Source: Helichrysum umbraculigerum (taxonomy: Eukaryota; Streptophyta; Magnoliopsida; Asterales; Asteraceae). Taken from it: 64,000 nucleotides of DNA. The stretch lies in assembly GCA_949592205.1 (NCBI GenBank), contig CATIUR010000005.1, forward strand, positions 31,184,179 through 31,248,178. The letters run 5' to 3'. This document shows, one piece after another, positions 1 through 11,767 of the stretch. Made by a program: the position numbers and the translations under genes. The notes under the pieces were generated by a model, which saw only the letters and a list, made by a program, of their open reading frames with translations, made no database searches and was not told where the DNA came from. Within the stretch, counting starts at the first letter, position 1. Every line of letters starts with the position of its first letter.

Positions 1-298
1 AAAGAATTAGCAAATTGAGGTGTCAAAGTCGACACCGAACAACCTACTATAGTAACGTCGTTGTTAACTGAAGTCAACACGGAGTGTATGCTCTTATTTA
101 GTGTGTTTTGAGAGTTGAATTAACGATTATTTTTAAATAGTTGAATTAACGATTGTTTTTAGATTTTGATGAAGACTATATGAGTAAATGATGAAGATTT
201 ATACAATAATAAGTTTAATCGATGTACAATATCTATTATAGGACGCCACATTAAAGTCTAATTTAGTAGTACTCCGTATATGTTAATGTTTGATTGTA
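1..298. other. Flanking noncoding DNA
   Basis: AT-rich sequence left of the first Harbinger element. I see no coding potential, RNA gene or recognisable transposon end. Confidence 0.5.
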
Positions 299-301
299 TA
301 A

Positions 302-314
302 CTGAGACTCCTCC
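302..314 (+). repeat. Left terminal inverted repeat of Harbinger-1
   Basis: CTGAGACTCCTCC; pairs with 12080-12092 with one mismatch. TSD TAA lies at 299-301. Confidence 0.85.
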
Positions 315-317
315 TTA

Positions 318-420
318 CGGGCGTCGGTTTTGGGCATCGGTTCGGACCGACGGGACCGACGCCATAGGCACGGCCCGTCGGTGGGGGTGCGTCGGTGGTG
401 CACGTCGGCCTGGCGACGGA
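318..420. repeat. Subterminal CGTCGG/CCGACG cluster of Harbinger-1
   Basis: About eight copies of CGTCGG, ATCGG or their complement lie in about 100 bases directly inside the left end, in a GC-rich block that contrasts with the AT-rich DNA around it. Subterminal short repeats are where Harbinger ORF1/transposase complexes are expected to bind; binding here is inference. Confidence 0.55.
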
Positions 421-587
421 AGAGAGAGAGGGGGAGTGGGGACCACGAGCCAGGTTTCTTTCGTTTTATATATAAAAAAAAAAATTAAAAAATTTTAAAA
501 AAGACCCTAAACGGTCAAAAAAAAAAAATTAATTTTAAATTTTTTTTTCTTTTTCACACACTATAAATTCAAACCAAATCCAACCAA

Positions 588-720
588 TTTTCCACAACAC
601 TCACACTCAAACTTCCAAATATTCCACAACTTTATATAATTTTACTTTCCAATTTACCACTTTCAACCTATTTTCCACAACATTCACACCTTAACTTCCA
701 AATATTCCACAACTTCTACA
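588..720 (+). repeat. Duplicated CA-rich leader segment
   Basis: A segment of about 45 bases with TTCCACAACA, CTTCCAAATA and TTCCACAACTT blocks occurs at about 590-635 and again at about 671-716, upstream of the transposase ATG. It is probably part of the 5' untranslated region. Confidence 0.5.
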
Positions 721-821
721 ATTTCTACAACTTTAATATTATTTTCATTTCATTTCGTTTACCCATTTTTTCACCACTTTTATATCAAATTCATCTACAA
801 AAAAAATACCATTTAGTTAAC

Positions 822-2042
822 ATGTCCGGATCCGATTCCGATCGAGACGATTTAAATGCCGTCCTAGCCGTATACAATCCGATCGCCAACCGTATACAAC
901 AAGATACGTCATCCGATTCGGACGAGGAGACCGAAGTTACAACACGTGTTCCACGTCGGAGACGTTATTTTCAAAGAGATCGTTATGGAGCCGGCGAACG
1001 TTTATATCAAGACTATTTTGCCGAGAACCCGACATTCCCGCTTGATTACTTTCGTCGTCGCTTTCGGATGAGTCGGCCATTGTTTATACATTTATGCCAA
1101 GGTATCTTATCGTACTCTCACCTTCCGATACCCCCTTACTTTTCTTTTTTCCATCAAGGTCAAGACGCAACCGGAAGACCCGGATTTAATGTTTTCCAAA
1201 AAGTCACGTCGGCCTTACGGCAAATGGCATACGGTTGTGCCGCCGACGCATTCGATGAGTACTTACATATGGGTCAACAAACATCATACGATTGTTTGGA
1301 CAACTTTTGTAAATGTATTTTTCATTTGTATTCACGTGAATATTTAAGAAAACCAACACTCCATGATGTGCAACGATTGCATCAACGTCATGCGGAACTA
1401 CACGGTTTTCCGGGTATGCTTGGAAGTATTGATTGTATGCACTGGGCTTGGAGAAATTGCCCAATCGCATGGCAAGGTCAATACACTCGGGGTGATCACG
1501 GCTATCCAACAATCATGCTTGAAGCCGTTGCCTCCTATGATTTGTGGATTTGGCACGCTTTCTTTGGTCCTGCCGGATCGAACAACGACATCAACGTTCT
1601 CAATGAATCTGATTTATTCCAAGACTTACTACAAGATCGAGCTCCTCAAGTCAAATTCACTATTGCCGGTCAACAATTCAACAAAGGGTATTATCTCGGC
1701 GATGGAATATATCCGGAATGGTCGACGATTGTGAAGTCGTTCAAGTATCCGTTGACAGAAGCCGAGTCAAGGTTCAAGAGGTACCAAGAATCGGCAAGGA
1801 AAGATGTGGAACGGGCATTCGGGGTACTTCAAGGCCGTTGGCAAATCTTAAAAAACCCCGCTAGACCATATAGCGTCAACAAAATACGGCGAATCATGTA
1901 TTGTTGTGTAGTTTTACACAACATGATAATCGAAGACAATGGACGCAATATGTGTACACACGAGGAAGAGTATTGGACAAACCCGGAAAATCTACCTCAA
2001 CGAACGTGGGAAGAAAGGGTAGCGGTGCAACTACGTATGTGA
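822..2042 (+). pseudogene. PIF/Harbinger DDE transposase (HARBI1-like nuclease), 5' part
   Basis: 406 codons from ATG 822. The N-terminus is acidic and Ser-rich, followed by an Arg-rich stretch at about residues 44-50 and the DDE nuclease domain. Likely catalytic residues are D204 (GSIDCMHW), D256 (NNDINVL) and E330 (VERAFG), as in the family, so the core is intact. The reading frame is free of stops up to the junction. Its TGA (2040-2042) is not its own: it is the first three bases of the LTR of element J, inserted after codon 406. The original frame continues at 11667 for 31 more codons. The upstream leader is CT- and CA-rich. A truncated nuclease could still fold, because the lost part lies after the catalytic core, but a transcript would enter the antisense strand of J. 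Function in the cell: target-site cleavage and element mobility, together with an ORF1 protein. Confidence 0.9.
2035..2039. repeat. Left target-site duplication of element J
   Basis: GTATG; an identical copy is at 11662-11666, directly after the right LTR. Confidence 0.9.
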
Positions 2043-4355
2043 AACGCCCTGAAAATCTGAACATTTTTTTTTTTTTTTTTACACTGAAACATATTTCTAT
2101 TGGTCCCACTATTTGTATTATCATGTTTAATATTCTAATCTCCTTATCTATATTGCTTTTAAAACTTAAAATTTAAAACCTGCTGAAATCATCACCTACC
2201 CGCCGGGTAGATGGGTTACCCGCCGGGTACCCAAATCTAGCCGCCGGGTTTTTCCCATTAACCGCCGGGTGAATTAATTTTTGTGGTAACAGAACCTAAT
2301 GTCCGTTTAAAGGCTTGAGAAGCCGCCGGGTGGGTTTAGGAAACCACCGGCTTGATCTTAATATTGCTTTTACCCGCCGGGTACTCAGGCTACCCGCCGG
2401 GTACCCTGGCGCTTACAGCACCTGCAGTTTTCTTTCCACTATTTACCATTTTCCGAACTTTGGACGCGCATATCTTTCAAACGACAAAGAGTTAAAACAT
2501 GAAACTTTGCAGGCACTTTACTATAGTCAAAATGAAACTTTCTATTTTCGCACTTTCTCAAATTTCTCAATTTATCGGAATTTGGGCTTAAGGGTCATTT
2601 TCGGCTAAATTCCAACATTTTTCTAACATACTAAGTCTCAAACCATTAAGACTTAGAAGCTGAAACTTTAGGCACACATTTCTACTATCAAAACAAACTT
2701 GCGAGACTAATCACTATACTTCCAATCTTTATCTAACTCAAATTCGTTCATAGGCATCATTAAGACCCGTTTTGACCCATTATGACCCGTTGATCCAAAA
2801 GAGCTAATTTGACCCATTCAATAACTAAACACACTTCCAAATTAACTAATAACATCGTTGACTTTCATTAAAACTTTCAATATGTACATAATCAAAATAT
2901 CACTTTCACTACAACTTACAACTTACACATTCTAAACCACATCTACTAGTCATTTAAGATTTTATACTATTACATCATATCTATCTAGTCATTACTTTCA
3001 TAACCAAAACATGTCAAAACATAGTTTGGGCGATCCTTCAAGGTTCCAAAACGATAATTTAAAGAGAAAGCTTGTGTAACTTACAACAAGCTAGCACTCC
3101 ACTTCTACCCTTTCGCAACTTCTTTACCCCTTCCGCTTTCACTTGTACCTACAACATAACTAAACTAATTAAGCAATTTGCTTAGTGAGAATATGAAATC
3201 TAATCAATACAATGCATTATTAACATAAAGCAAACAATGAACAAAGTAAAGAACTACTTCCCTTTTTCTTGCAACTTCACTTTCACAATTCTAATCATAT
3301 GTGCACATAGCTAATCAATATTTGGCTAACATAAGTTAACCACTAATCGTACAAGGCTAACCTTGGTTAGCTATACTAATCAAAATATGGCTAATAAGCA
3401 TTAACCATTCTACTCACAAGCTTTCATCATAATCATGATATAATCATAAGCTAATCACAACAAGTTACATGATCATGATCTAATCAATTCATAAACTCAC
3501 CTTGGTTTGTAGCACAAATTGAAACAAGATGATCAAATGAGGACAATTCTTCTTTAGCACCTATTACATACACATAGCACATAATCAACAACTAATTCAC
3601 ACTTTCAATGACTAATCATCTATTTCTTTCTCCCCCACTTGAGGTTTACTAATTTCACTTCAACTAAACTAACTAACTTACTTATCATAATCAAAATCAT
3701 TGCTTTATTATGAATTTAACTACTTTCTAATCACTAATTCAATCTACTAACATATCAAAATCATGCTATAAACTAAAACATATGATTCATGAGAAATTTC
3801 ATAAACCATAATCATAACCTATCACTTGTAATAAGAAATTAGGATTCTAATCATTGTTTATAGGTTATACTAACACTAACTAATCAATTACAAACCCTAA
3901 TTTCGGATTAAATCATATCAATTAACTAAAACCCCATAAAACCCAATTTCTAGGGTTCTAGGAGAAAGAAACTACTTACAAAGGTTGAAGAAGATGGAGG
4001 AGATGATGATTCTGAGTTCTAAAGCTTGGATTGAAGTTTAATTTGAAGTTTGAAGGTTAATTCTTGACCTCCTTCTACTCCCTGCGATTTTCTCTGTTTA
4101 TTTTTTTAAGTTCTGGAATGTTTTGAAATGCCAGGAACTAAACACGTATCTGTGTATTTATCTTTTATTTATTTACTATACTACACAGTCTAGAACTGAA
4201 CAACTAGTTTACGGTTTCTATTATATCTCTTTATTTAAAGATCTAAAATTAAAAAGATGTACATTTTATTGTACACTAAATTAATACTGTAAAACTGAAC
4301 TATAAAAACTTATTTTTATTTACTAAAGTAATACCTTGAAAACTGGGGTGTTACA
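2040..4355 (-). repeat. 3' LTR of element J (left copy)
   Basis: Bounded by TSD GTATG and the purine tract. It contains the CCGCCGGGT array at 2197-2405. Read on the minus strand it has a CT-rich leader and a GTAAGT donor-like site near 3980. Confidence 0.92.
2197..2405. repeat. CCGCCGGGT word array, left LTR of J
   Basis: Seven exact CCGCCGGG copies and one decayed copy (ACCACCGGC near 2344) within about 210 bases, several extended to TACCCGCCGGGTA, which is close to palindromic. Copies start near 2199, 2219, 2241, 2262, 2323, 2374 and 2393. The flanks are AT-rich. Confidence 0.85.
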
Positions 4356-4368
4356 ACTCTCCCCCACT
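4356..4368 (-). other. Polypurine tract of element J
   Basis: On the minus strand the gag-pol stop TAA is followed at once by GTGGGGGAGAGT and then the LTR start TGTAACACCC. This is the expected plus-strand primer for reverse transcription. Confidence 0.8.
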
Positions 4369-7300
4369 TATTCTGTTCGTGTCCTCACGAACCATTCTTG
4401 GTGCACCGCAGGGTAGTATATCATCATCCACTCCTCCGGTTCCCAAGTAAATTCTGAACCCTTCCTATGTCGCCACTGAACTTTAACTATTGAAACTGAT
4501 TTATTTCTGAGCTGCTTTACTTTCTGATCAAGAATTTTAACTGGCTCTTCTATATAACTCAACTTATCATTTATTTCTATTTCTGTCAGTGGTACATAAG
4601 AAGCCTCATCAACTAAACACTTTCTGAGCTGAGACACATGAAATGTATCATGAATACTACCAAGTTCTTCTGGTAATTGTAATCGATACGCAACCTTGCC
4701 AACTCTATCAATAATTTCAAAAGGTCCAATATACCTTGGACTCAACTTTCCCCGCTTTCTAAAACGTATAATCCCTTTCCAAGGTGAAACTTTAAGTAAC
4801 ACCTTATCGCCTGCTTGAAATTCAATAGGCCTTCTCCGCTTGTCTGCATATGACTTTTGTCGATCTTGTGCCATCTTTAATCTTTCTCTAATCTGATCAA
4901 TCTTCTCAGTAGTTAACTGTACTATATCTGTACTTCCAAGCTCTCTCTGACCAATCTCACCCCAACAAATTGGAGTTCGACATTTTCTACCATATAGCAT
5001 TTCATAAGGTGGCATTTTGATCGAAGAATGATAACTGTTATTATAAGAAAACTCAACCAATGGAAGGTGAGTATCCCAACTGCCACCAAAGTCAATGGCG
5101 CAAGCTCTAAGCATATCCTCAAGAGTCTGAATGGTACGTTCACTCTGACCATCAGTTTGAGGATGAAAAGCTGTACTAATATGCAATCGAGTCCCTAAAT
5201 CTTCTTGAAATTTATTCCAGAATCGAGAAGTAAAACGAGTATCACGATCTGAAACTATAGAAAGTGGAACTCCATGCCTAGCAACAACTTCTTTAACATA
5301 AAGATCGGCTAACTTTTCTGAAGAAGAAGCTTCTTGAATAGGAAGAAAAATAGCACTTTTTGTCAATCGGTCCACGATCACCCAAATAGTGTCATGTTGC
5401 CTAGGGGTCTTTGGCAACTTAGTAACAAAATCCATGGTGATGTGTTCCCATTTCCATACTGGTATATCTAAAGGTTGGAGTTTACCGTATGGTTGCTGGT
5501 GCTCTGTTTTAACTTGCAGACAAGTAAGGCAATTCTGAACATGTTTAACTATATCACGCTTCATACCTGGCCACCAATAGTCACATTTCAGATCACGGTA
5601 CATCTTGGTAGCACCAGGATGAATAGAATATTTAGATTTGTGCGCCTCATCTAGTAACTCTTTCTTTACTTCACTCGTTCTTGGTATCCAAATTCTACCA
5701 TAACGAGTCTTTAAACCTCTAGAATCATCTACTAATTCAGAAAGTTGACCCGCTAAACGTTGGTTATTCGGGTCATTAGAAGCTAAAACTTCAATCTGAG
5801 CAGCTTTAATAGAATCAAATAACTGAGGAAGCACAGTCATTTGAAAAGATTTCACTGAAAGAACGGAATGGCTAACCTTTCTGCTAAGAGCATCGGCTAC
5901 AACATTCGCTTTGCCAGGATGGTAAAGTATGTCGCAGTCATAATCTTTGACTAAATCTAGCCATCTTCTCTGACGATTGTTCAAATCACGCTGATCAAAG
6001 AAATATTTGAGGCTTTTGTGGTCTGTATAGATAATGAATTTAACACCATAGAGATAATGGCGCCAAATTTTAAGAGCGAAGACCACAGCTGCTAACTCAA
6101 GATCATGAGTGGGATAGTTCTGCTCATGTGATTTTAACTGGCGTGAAGCATAAGCAATGACTTTCCCACGCTGCATAAGAACACAGCCTAATCCAAGTTT
6201 TGAAGCATCACAATACACCACCATATCCTCGTTGCCCTCGGGTAAAACAAGAATAGGGGCTTGACTAAGCTTTTCTTTCAACATCTGAAACACTTTAGCT
6301 TGCTTATCTTCCCACTTCCACTGAACGCTCTTTCTAGTCAACTGAGTCAAAGGAGTAGCAATCTTTGAAAAATCTTGAATAAAACGACGATAATAGCCAG
6401 CTAGGCCAAGAAAACTCCTAACTTCAGTAGGACTCGTAGGAGGGTCCCACTTCATCACTGCTGCTATCTTGGAAGGATCAACTTGAATACCGTGAATATT
6501 GATCACGTGTCCAAGAAATTGGACTTCTCGTAACCAAAATTCACATTTAGAAAATTTGGCAAATAGCTTTTCACAACGAAGTGTTTCAAGAACTTGCCTG
6601 AGATGTGCTGCATGCTCAGCTTCACTTTTAGAATAGATAAGAATATCATCAATGAAAACTATAACAAAGATATCAAGCATGGGCCGACAAACTCTGTTCA
6701 TCAAATCCATGAATGCAGCTGGAGCATTAGTTAAGCCGAAAGGCATAACTGTAAACTCGAAGTGACCATAACGAGTACGAAAAGCAGTCTTTGAAATATC
6801 GTCTTCCCTTACCTTTAACTGATGGTAGCCAGAACGAAGATCAATCTTTGAAAAGAAACTGGCACCCTGTAGCTGATCAAATAAGTCATCTATTCGAGGC
6901 AAGGGATATCTGTTCTTAATGGTCACTTTATTTAGTTCCCGGTAATCTATACACATTCTTAGGGAACCATCTTTCTTCTTTACAAATAATACTGGAGCTC
7001 CCCAAGGTGAACTACTAGGACGGATGAAACCTTTATCTAAAAGTTCTTGCAATTGTTTCATCATTTCTTGCATTTCAGTTGGAGCTAACCGATAAGGAGT
7101 TTTAGCAATTGGAATAGCTCCAGGAATAAGATCAATTCGAAATTCCACTTGTCTATCAGGTGGAATACCTGGAAGTTCATCAGGAAACACTTCAGGAAAT
7201 TCTTTCACCACTGGAATACTAGAAAGTTCGGGTACAGCTTTAGAATTATCAACCACGTGCGCCAAAAAGGCTTGACACCCGTGTGACAAAAATCTTTTAG

Positions 7301-8981
7301 CTCGAGCAAAGGTACAAACAGGAATGGATCTATTAGAACGCTCGCCATAGACAACAATCTCCCTTCCGCTAGGTGCTTTCAGGAGAACTATCTTTTCATA
7401 ACAATTAATCATACCCTTATTCTTTCCCATCCAATCCATTCCTATAACTACATGAAATTCCCCCATTGGCATAGGAATCAAGTCTATTTTGAACACCTCA
7501 CCTCCTATTTCAATAGTACACCCTCTATAAACATCACTAACAATAACTAATTTGCTATCGGCAATTTCAACTTCCAAAGGGCGTTCTAATTTAACAATAG
7601 GAGTATTCAACTTTTCACAAAATGACAATGATACAAAAGACTTGGTGGCTCCAGAGTCAAATAAAACATGGGCAGGTATAGTATTAATTATAAAGGTACC
7701 TGTCACCACGTCATGTGACTCCTTTGCCTCATCTGCTGTAATCTGAAAAGAACGACCTTTAGCTTTCTGTCCACTAGCTTCTCTTTTCTTTTCTGCTTCT
7801 TTCTTCTGTTCATTTCTTTTCATATCTTCTAGTTTAGCAGGACAGTTAGCTTGTAAGTGGTCATCCTTATAACAATAAAAGCACATCCTATATGGATTAG
7901 GGCAATTAGCAGCAATATGCCCTTGCTGACGACACTTATAACAAGCTGTACTCCCTAACTGACATTCTCCTGGATGCTTTCTGCCACAATTATTACACTT
8001 GGGAAATTCCCGAGCTGGAGCTTGAGATTGACGGTTAGATAGTTGAGATTGTGACTTCTGTTGTTGTGGTTGTGATGACTGCTGCTTTCCGAAATTTTTA
8101 AACTTCTTAAATTGCTGTGATTGAGAAGAAGATTGTTCTGCTTTTCTCTTATTGGCTCTATCCTCTGCTTTCACTTGCAACTCCTTCTCTCGAGTCAACC
8201 CCTTATTCATCATCTTAGGAATAGAATCATAAATAGTCGGGTCAACTGCTTCTTTGATATCAATGTTCAAATGTCGGTAATAATGGTCCTTCATTAACCC
8301 TGGATTCGAGGTATATTCGGGACAAAACTGAGATTTGTCATAAAACACGTTAGTGTACTCAGTTACCGACATTTTCCCTTGATTGATGGCTAAGAACTCT
8401 CCTTTCAATCTTTCTACTTCCGCCATTGGAGCAAATTCTGCTATAAACTTCTCTTTAAACATACTCCAAGAAAACTTTGCAGCTTCTGCAGCACCATGTG
8501 TTTTAATTTGAGTACCCCACCAATCCTGAGCACTATCTTTTAACTGATGAGCAGCAAACAGTACACGTAGCCTTTCTGGACAGTCACAGAGTAGAAAAGT
8601 CTCTTCTATCTTATTAATCCACCTATGACTACTAATCGGGTCTCTTTCACCGTGAAATTCTGGGGGACTACAATTGGCAAAGTTTTTATATTCAAAACGT
8701 TCTTTTTCTTTATTCATTTGTTGCTGAGCACTTAACATTTCACTATTCAACTGAGGGTTAACTAAGACAGGATGCTTCTGTTCAAATTCTACTAATCGTG
8801 TATTAATAATTTGCTCCATTCGAGTATATACCTTAGGAGCAAATTCTTGTAGGGCTTGCCCAATCACATCTTTTAATAGCATCCGGTCCTCGGGATCTAA
8901 ACTTCTTTCTGAAACATTCTCCTCTTGAGTGGGAGAACGTACGTTTGAACCCTCAGCTTCTTTGTTTGGTGTGGATTCCAT
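4368..8981 (-). CDS. Gag-Pol polyprotein of Ty3/gypsy element J
   Basis: One uninterrupted frame of 1537 codons. Domains in order: retrotransposon gag (about residues 105-235); three CCHC knuckles (329-385, first cysteines at 329/332, then CYKC and CFYC); aspartic protease with D442 in DSGATKS; reverse transcriptase with D778-D779 in FIDDIL; RNase H with D925 in YCDASK; H2C2 zinc finger, then integrase D1184, D1245 and E1281, the last two separated by exactly 35 residues; and a C-terminal chromodomain-like segment (YIEEPVKIL to about the last 20 residues). Every catalytic residue is present. The stop abuts the polypurine tract, leaving no 3' untranslated spacer. With near-identical LTRs and a perfect TSD, this is the most plausibly competent element here. 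Gag and Pol appear to be made as a single fusion. Confidence 0.95.
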   Translation of the reverse strand: MESTPNKEAEGSNVRSPTQEENVSERSLDPEDRMLLKDVIGQALQEFAPKVYTRMEQIINTRLVEFEQKHPVLVNPQLNSEMLSAQQQMNKEKERFEYKNFANCSPPEFHGERDPISSHRWINKIEETFLLCDCPERLRVLFAAHQLKDSAQDWWGTQIKTHGAAEAAKFSWSMFKEKFIAEFAPMAEVERLKGEFLAINQGKMSVTEYTNVFYDKSQFCPEYTSNPGLMKDHYYRHLNIDIKEAVDPTIYDSIPKMMNKGLTREKELQVKAEDRANKRKAEQSSSQSQQFKKFKNFGKQQSSQPQQQKSQSQLSNRQSQAPAREFPKCNNCGRKHPGECQLGSTACYKCRQQGHIAANCPNPYRMCFYCYKDDHLQANCPAKLEDMKRNEQKKEAEKKREASGQKAKGRSFQITADEAKESHDVVTGTFIINTIPAHVLFDSGATKSFVSLSFCEKLNTPIVKLERPLEVEIADSKLVIVSDVYRGCTIEIGGEVFKIDLIPMPMGEFHVVIGMDWMGKNKGMINCYEKIVLLKAPSGREIVVYGERSNRSIPVCTFARAKRFLSHGCQAFLAHVVDNSKAVPELSSIPVVKEFPEVFPDELPGIPPDRQVEFRIDLIPGAIPIAKTPYRLAPTEMQEMMKQLQELLDKGFIRPSSSPWGAPVLFVKKKDGSLRMCIDYRELNKVTIKNRYPLPRIDDLFDQLQGASFFSKIDLRSGYHQLKVREDDISKTAFRTRYGHFEFTVMPFGLTNAPAAFMDLMNRVCRPMLDIFVIVFIDDILIYSKSEAEHAAHLRQVLETLRCEKLFAKFSKCEFWLREVQFLGHVINIHGIQVDPSKIAAVMKWDPPTSPTEVRSFLGLAGYYRRFIQDFSKIATPLTQLTRKSVQWKWEDKQAKVFQMLKEKLSQAPILVLPEGNEDMVVYCDASKLGLGCVLMQRGKVIAYASRQLKSHEQNYPTHDLELAAVVFALKIWRHYLYGVKFIIYTDHKSLKYFFDQRDLNNRQRRWLDLVKDYDCDILYHPGKANVVADALSRKVSHSVLSVKSFQMTVLPQLFDSIKAAQIEVLASNDPNNQRLAGQLSELVDDSRGLKTRYGRIWIPRTSEVKKELLDEAHKSKYSIHPGATKMYRDLKCDYWWPGMKRDIVKHVQNCLTCLQVKTEHQQPYGKLQPLDIPVWKWEHITMDFVTKLPKTPRQHDTIWVIVDRLTKSAIFLPIQEASSSEKLADLYVKEVVARHGVPLSIVSDRDTRFTSRFWNKFQEDLGTRLHISTAFHPQTDGQSERTIQTLEDMLRACAIDFGGSWDTHLPLVEFSYNNSYHSSIKMPPYEMLYGRKCRTPICWGEIGQRELGSTDIVQLTTEKIDQIRERLKMAQDRQKSYADKRRRPIEFQAGDKVLLKVSPWKGIIRFRKRGKLSPRYIGPFEIIDRVGKVAYRLQLPEELGSIHDTFHVSQLRKCLVDEASYVPLTEIEINDKLSYIEEPVKILDQKVKQLRNKSVSIVKVQWRHRKGSEFTWEPEEWMMIYYPAVHQEWFVRTRTE

Positions 8982-9343
8982 TTACTAAACAATATAAGAA
9001 CACAATTAATAACATAGAAAATCTCTACTTCAACTATTACATATTGATTGCCTTTATCTTCACATACTTAACAACTTTGAATCTCCCACATGACTTTAGC
9101 AAAATATAACCTCGTTGGCCAGACGTAGTTATATTAAACTAAATACATGTTTCTATTCAAAATTCTTAAATATATTCCAAACCCAAGCAATCATTCTTAT
9201 TCTAATCATAATCTACTAATCATATGCAAAACATTGCAAAAACATAACTGTAATTAACTACTGCACATTTATAAGTGGTTTAAGTTTAGGCAATCCTACT
9301 GTGGATTGCTTAAATCTCTTAAACCATCGCTCTGATACCAACT
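8982..9343 (-). other. Leader of element J between primer site and gag
   Basis: About 360 bases of AT-rich untranslated leader. It contains the primer site at its right end; I see no ORF. Confidence 0.6.
9330..9341 (-). other. Primer binding site of element J
   Basis: The minus strand reads TTGGTATCAGAGCG just inside the right LTR. TGGTATCAGAGC matches the 3' end of plant initiator tRNA-Met, the commonest primer of plant LTR elements. Confidence 0.88.
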
Positions 9344-11661
9344 TGAAACGCCCTGAAAATCTGAACATTTTTTTTTTTTTTTTTTTACACTGAAACATAT
9401 TTCTATTGGTCCCACTATTTGTATTATCATGTTTAATATTCTAATCTCCTTATCTATATTGCTTTTAAAACTTAAAATTTAAAACCTGCTGAAATCATCA
9501 CCTACCCGCCGGGTAGATGGGTTACCCGCCGGGTACCCAAATCTAGCCGCCGGGTTTTTCCCATTAACCGCCGGGTGAATTAATTTTTGTGGTAACAGAA
9601 CCTAATGTCCGTTTAAAGGCTTGAGAAGCCGCCGGGTGGGTTTAGGAAACCACCGGCTTGATCTTAATATTGCTTTTACCCGCCGGGTACTCAGGCTACC
9701 CGCCGGGTACCCTGGCGCTTACAGCACCTGCAGTTTTCTTTCCACTATTTACCATTTTCCGAACTTTGGACGCGCATATCTTTCAAACGACAAAGAGTTA
9801 AAACATGAAACTTTGCAGGCACTTTACTATAGTCAAAATGAAACTTTCTATTTTCGCACTTTCTTAAATTTCTCAATTTATCGGAATTTGGGCTTAAGGG
9901 TCATTTTCGGCTAAATTCCAACATTTTTCTAACATACTAAGTCTCAAACCATTAAGACTTAGAAGCTGAAACTTTAGGCACACATTTCTACTATCAAAAC
10001 AAACTTGCGAGACTAATCACTATACTTCCAATCTTTATCTAACTCAAATTCGTTCATAGGCATCATTAAGACCCGTTTTGACCCATTATGACCCGTTGAT
10101 CCAAAAGAGCTAATTTGACCCATTCAATAACTAAACACACTTCCAAATTAACTAATAACATCGTTGACTTTCATTAAAACTTTCAATATGTACATAATCA
10201 AAATATCACTTTCACTACAACTTACAACTTACACATTCTAAACCACATCTACTAGTCATTTAAGATTTTATACTATTACATCATATCTATCTAGTCATTA
10301 CTTTCATAACCAAAACATGTCAAAACATAGTTTGGGCGATCCTTCAAGGTTCCAAAACGATAATTTAAAGAGAAAGCTTGTGTAACTTACAACAAGCTAG
10401 CACTCCACTTCTACCCTTTCGCAACTTCTTTACCCCTTCCGCTTTCACTTGTACCTACAACATAACTAAACTAATTAAGCAATTTGCTTAGTGAGAATAT
10501 GAAATCTAATCAATACAATGCATTATTAACATAAAGCAAACAATGAACAAAGTAAAGAACTACTTCCCTTTTTCTTGCAACTTCACTTTCACAATTCTAA
10601 TCATATGTGCACATAGCTAATCAATATTGGGCTAACATAAGTTAACCACTAATCGTACAAGGCTAACCTTGGTTAGCTATACTAATCAAAATATGGCTAA
10701 TAAGCATTAACCATTCTACTCACAAGCTTTCATCATAATCATGATATAATCATAAGCTAATCACAACAAGTTACATGATCATGATCTAATCAATTCATAA
10801 ACTCACCTTGGTTTGTAGCACAAATTGAAACAAGATGATCAAATGAGGACAATTCTTCTTTAGCACCTATTACATACACATAGCACATAATCAACAACTA
10901 ATTCACACTTTCAATGACTAATCATCTATTTCTTTCTCCCCCACTTGAGGTTTACTAATTTCACTTCAACTAAACTAACTAACTTACTTATCATAATCAA
11001 AATCATTGCTTTATTATGAATTTAACTACTTTCTAATCACTAATTCAATCTACTAACATATCAAAATCATGCTATAAACTAAAACATATGATTCATGAGA
11101 AATTTCATAAACCATAATCATAACCTATCACTTGTAATAAGAAATTAGGATTCTAATCATTGTTTATAGGTTATACTAACACTAACTAATCAATTACAAA
11201 CCCTAATTTCGGATTAAATCATATCAATTAACTAAAACCCCATAAAACCCAATTTCTAGGGTTCTAGGAGAAAGAAACTACTTACAAAGGTTGAAGAAGA
11301 TGGAGGAGATGATGATTCTGAGTTCTAAAGCTTGGATTGAAGTTTAATTTGAAGTTTGAAGGTTAATTCTTGACCTCCTTCTACTCCCTGCGATTTTCTC
11401 TGTTTATTTTTTTAAGTTCTGGAATGTTTTGAAATGCCAGGAACTAAACACGTATCTGTGTATTTATCTTTTATTTATTTACTATACTACACAGTCTAGA
11501 ACTGAACAACTAGTTTACGGTTTCTATTATATCTCTTTATTTAAAGATCTAAAATTAAAAAGATGTACATTTTATTGTACACTAAATTAATACTGTAAAA
11601 CTGAACTATAAAAACTTATTTTTATTTACTAAAGTAATACCTTGAAAACTGGGGTGTTACA
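9344..11661 (-). repeat. 5' LTR of element J (right copy)
   Basis: Near-identical to 2040-4355. It carries the same CCGCCGGGT array at about 9503-9711 and ends GGGTGTTACA before TSD GTATG. Confidence 0.92.
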
Positions 11662-11666
11662 GTATG

Positions 11667-11762
11667 GATAAAGAATTGCGTGACCGTGTCGTGCATCATC
11701 GTCTTCGCGATGCCCTCATCGAACACATTTCGAGCCTCCCACCAAATTTCCGAGGGCGTTAG
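11667..11762 (+). pseudogene. Harbinger transposase, displaced 3' end
   Basis: Directly after the right copy of the J target site (GTATG, 11662-11666), 31 codons continue the transposase frame (starting DKELRDRVVHHRL) and end at a natural TAG at 11760-11762. The uninterrupted protein would be about 437 residues, normal for HARBI1-like transposases. Confidence 0.85.
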
Positions 11763-11767
11763 CTAAT

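Larger units (their letters stand above)
2040..11661 (-). mobile_element. Complete Ty3/gypsy LTR retrotransposon J
   Basis: Two LTRs (2316 and 2318 bp) start TGAAACGCCC and end GGGTGTTACA in window orientation. Flanking 5-bp repeats GTATG are perfect. The element is read on the minus strand: primer site next to the right LTR, gag-pol, then purine tract next to the left LTR. The LTRs differ at a handful of positions (for example a T-run of 17 versus 19 and single changes near 2558 and 3319), so insertion is recent. The C-terminal chromodomain-like end and long LTRs suggest a Tekay/Del-type chromovirus; the lineage is an inference. Confidence 0.93.

Noticed and set aside
2315..2608. ORF of 97 codons in the J LTR, repeated at 9621-9914
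   Set aside because: It lies antisense within the LTR and overlaps the word array. It occurs twice only because LTRs are duplicated.
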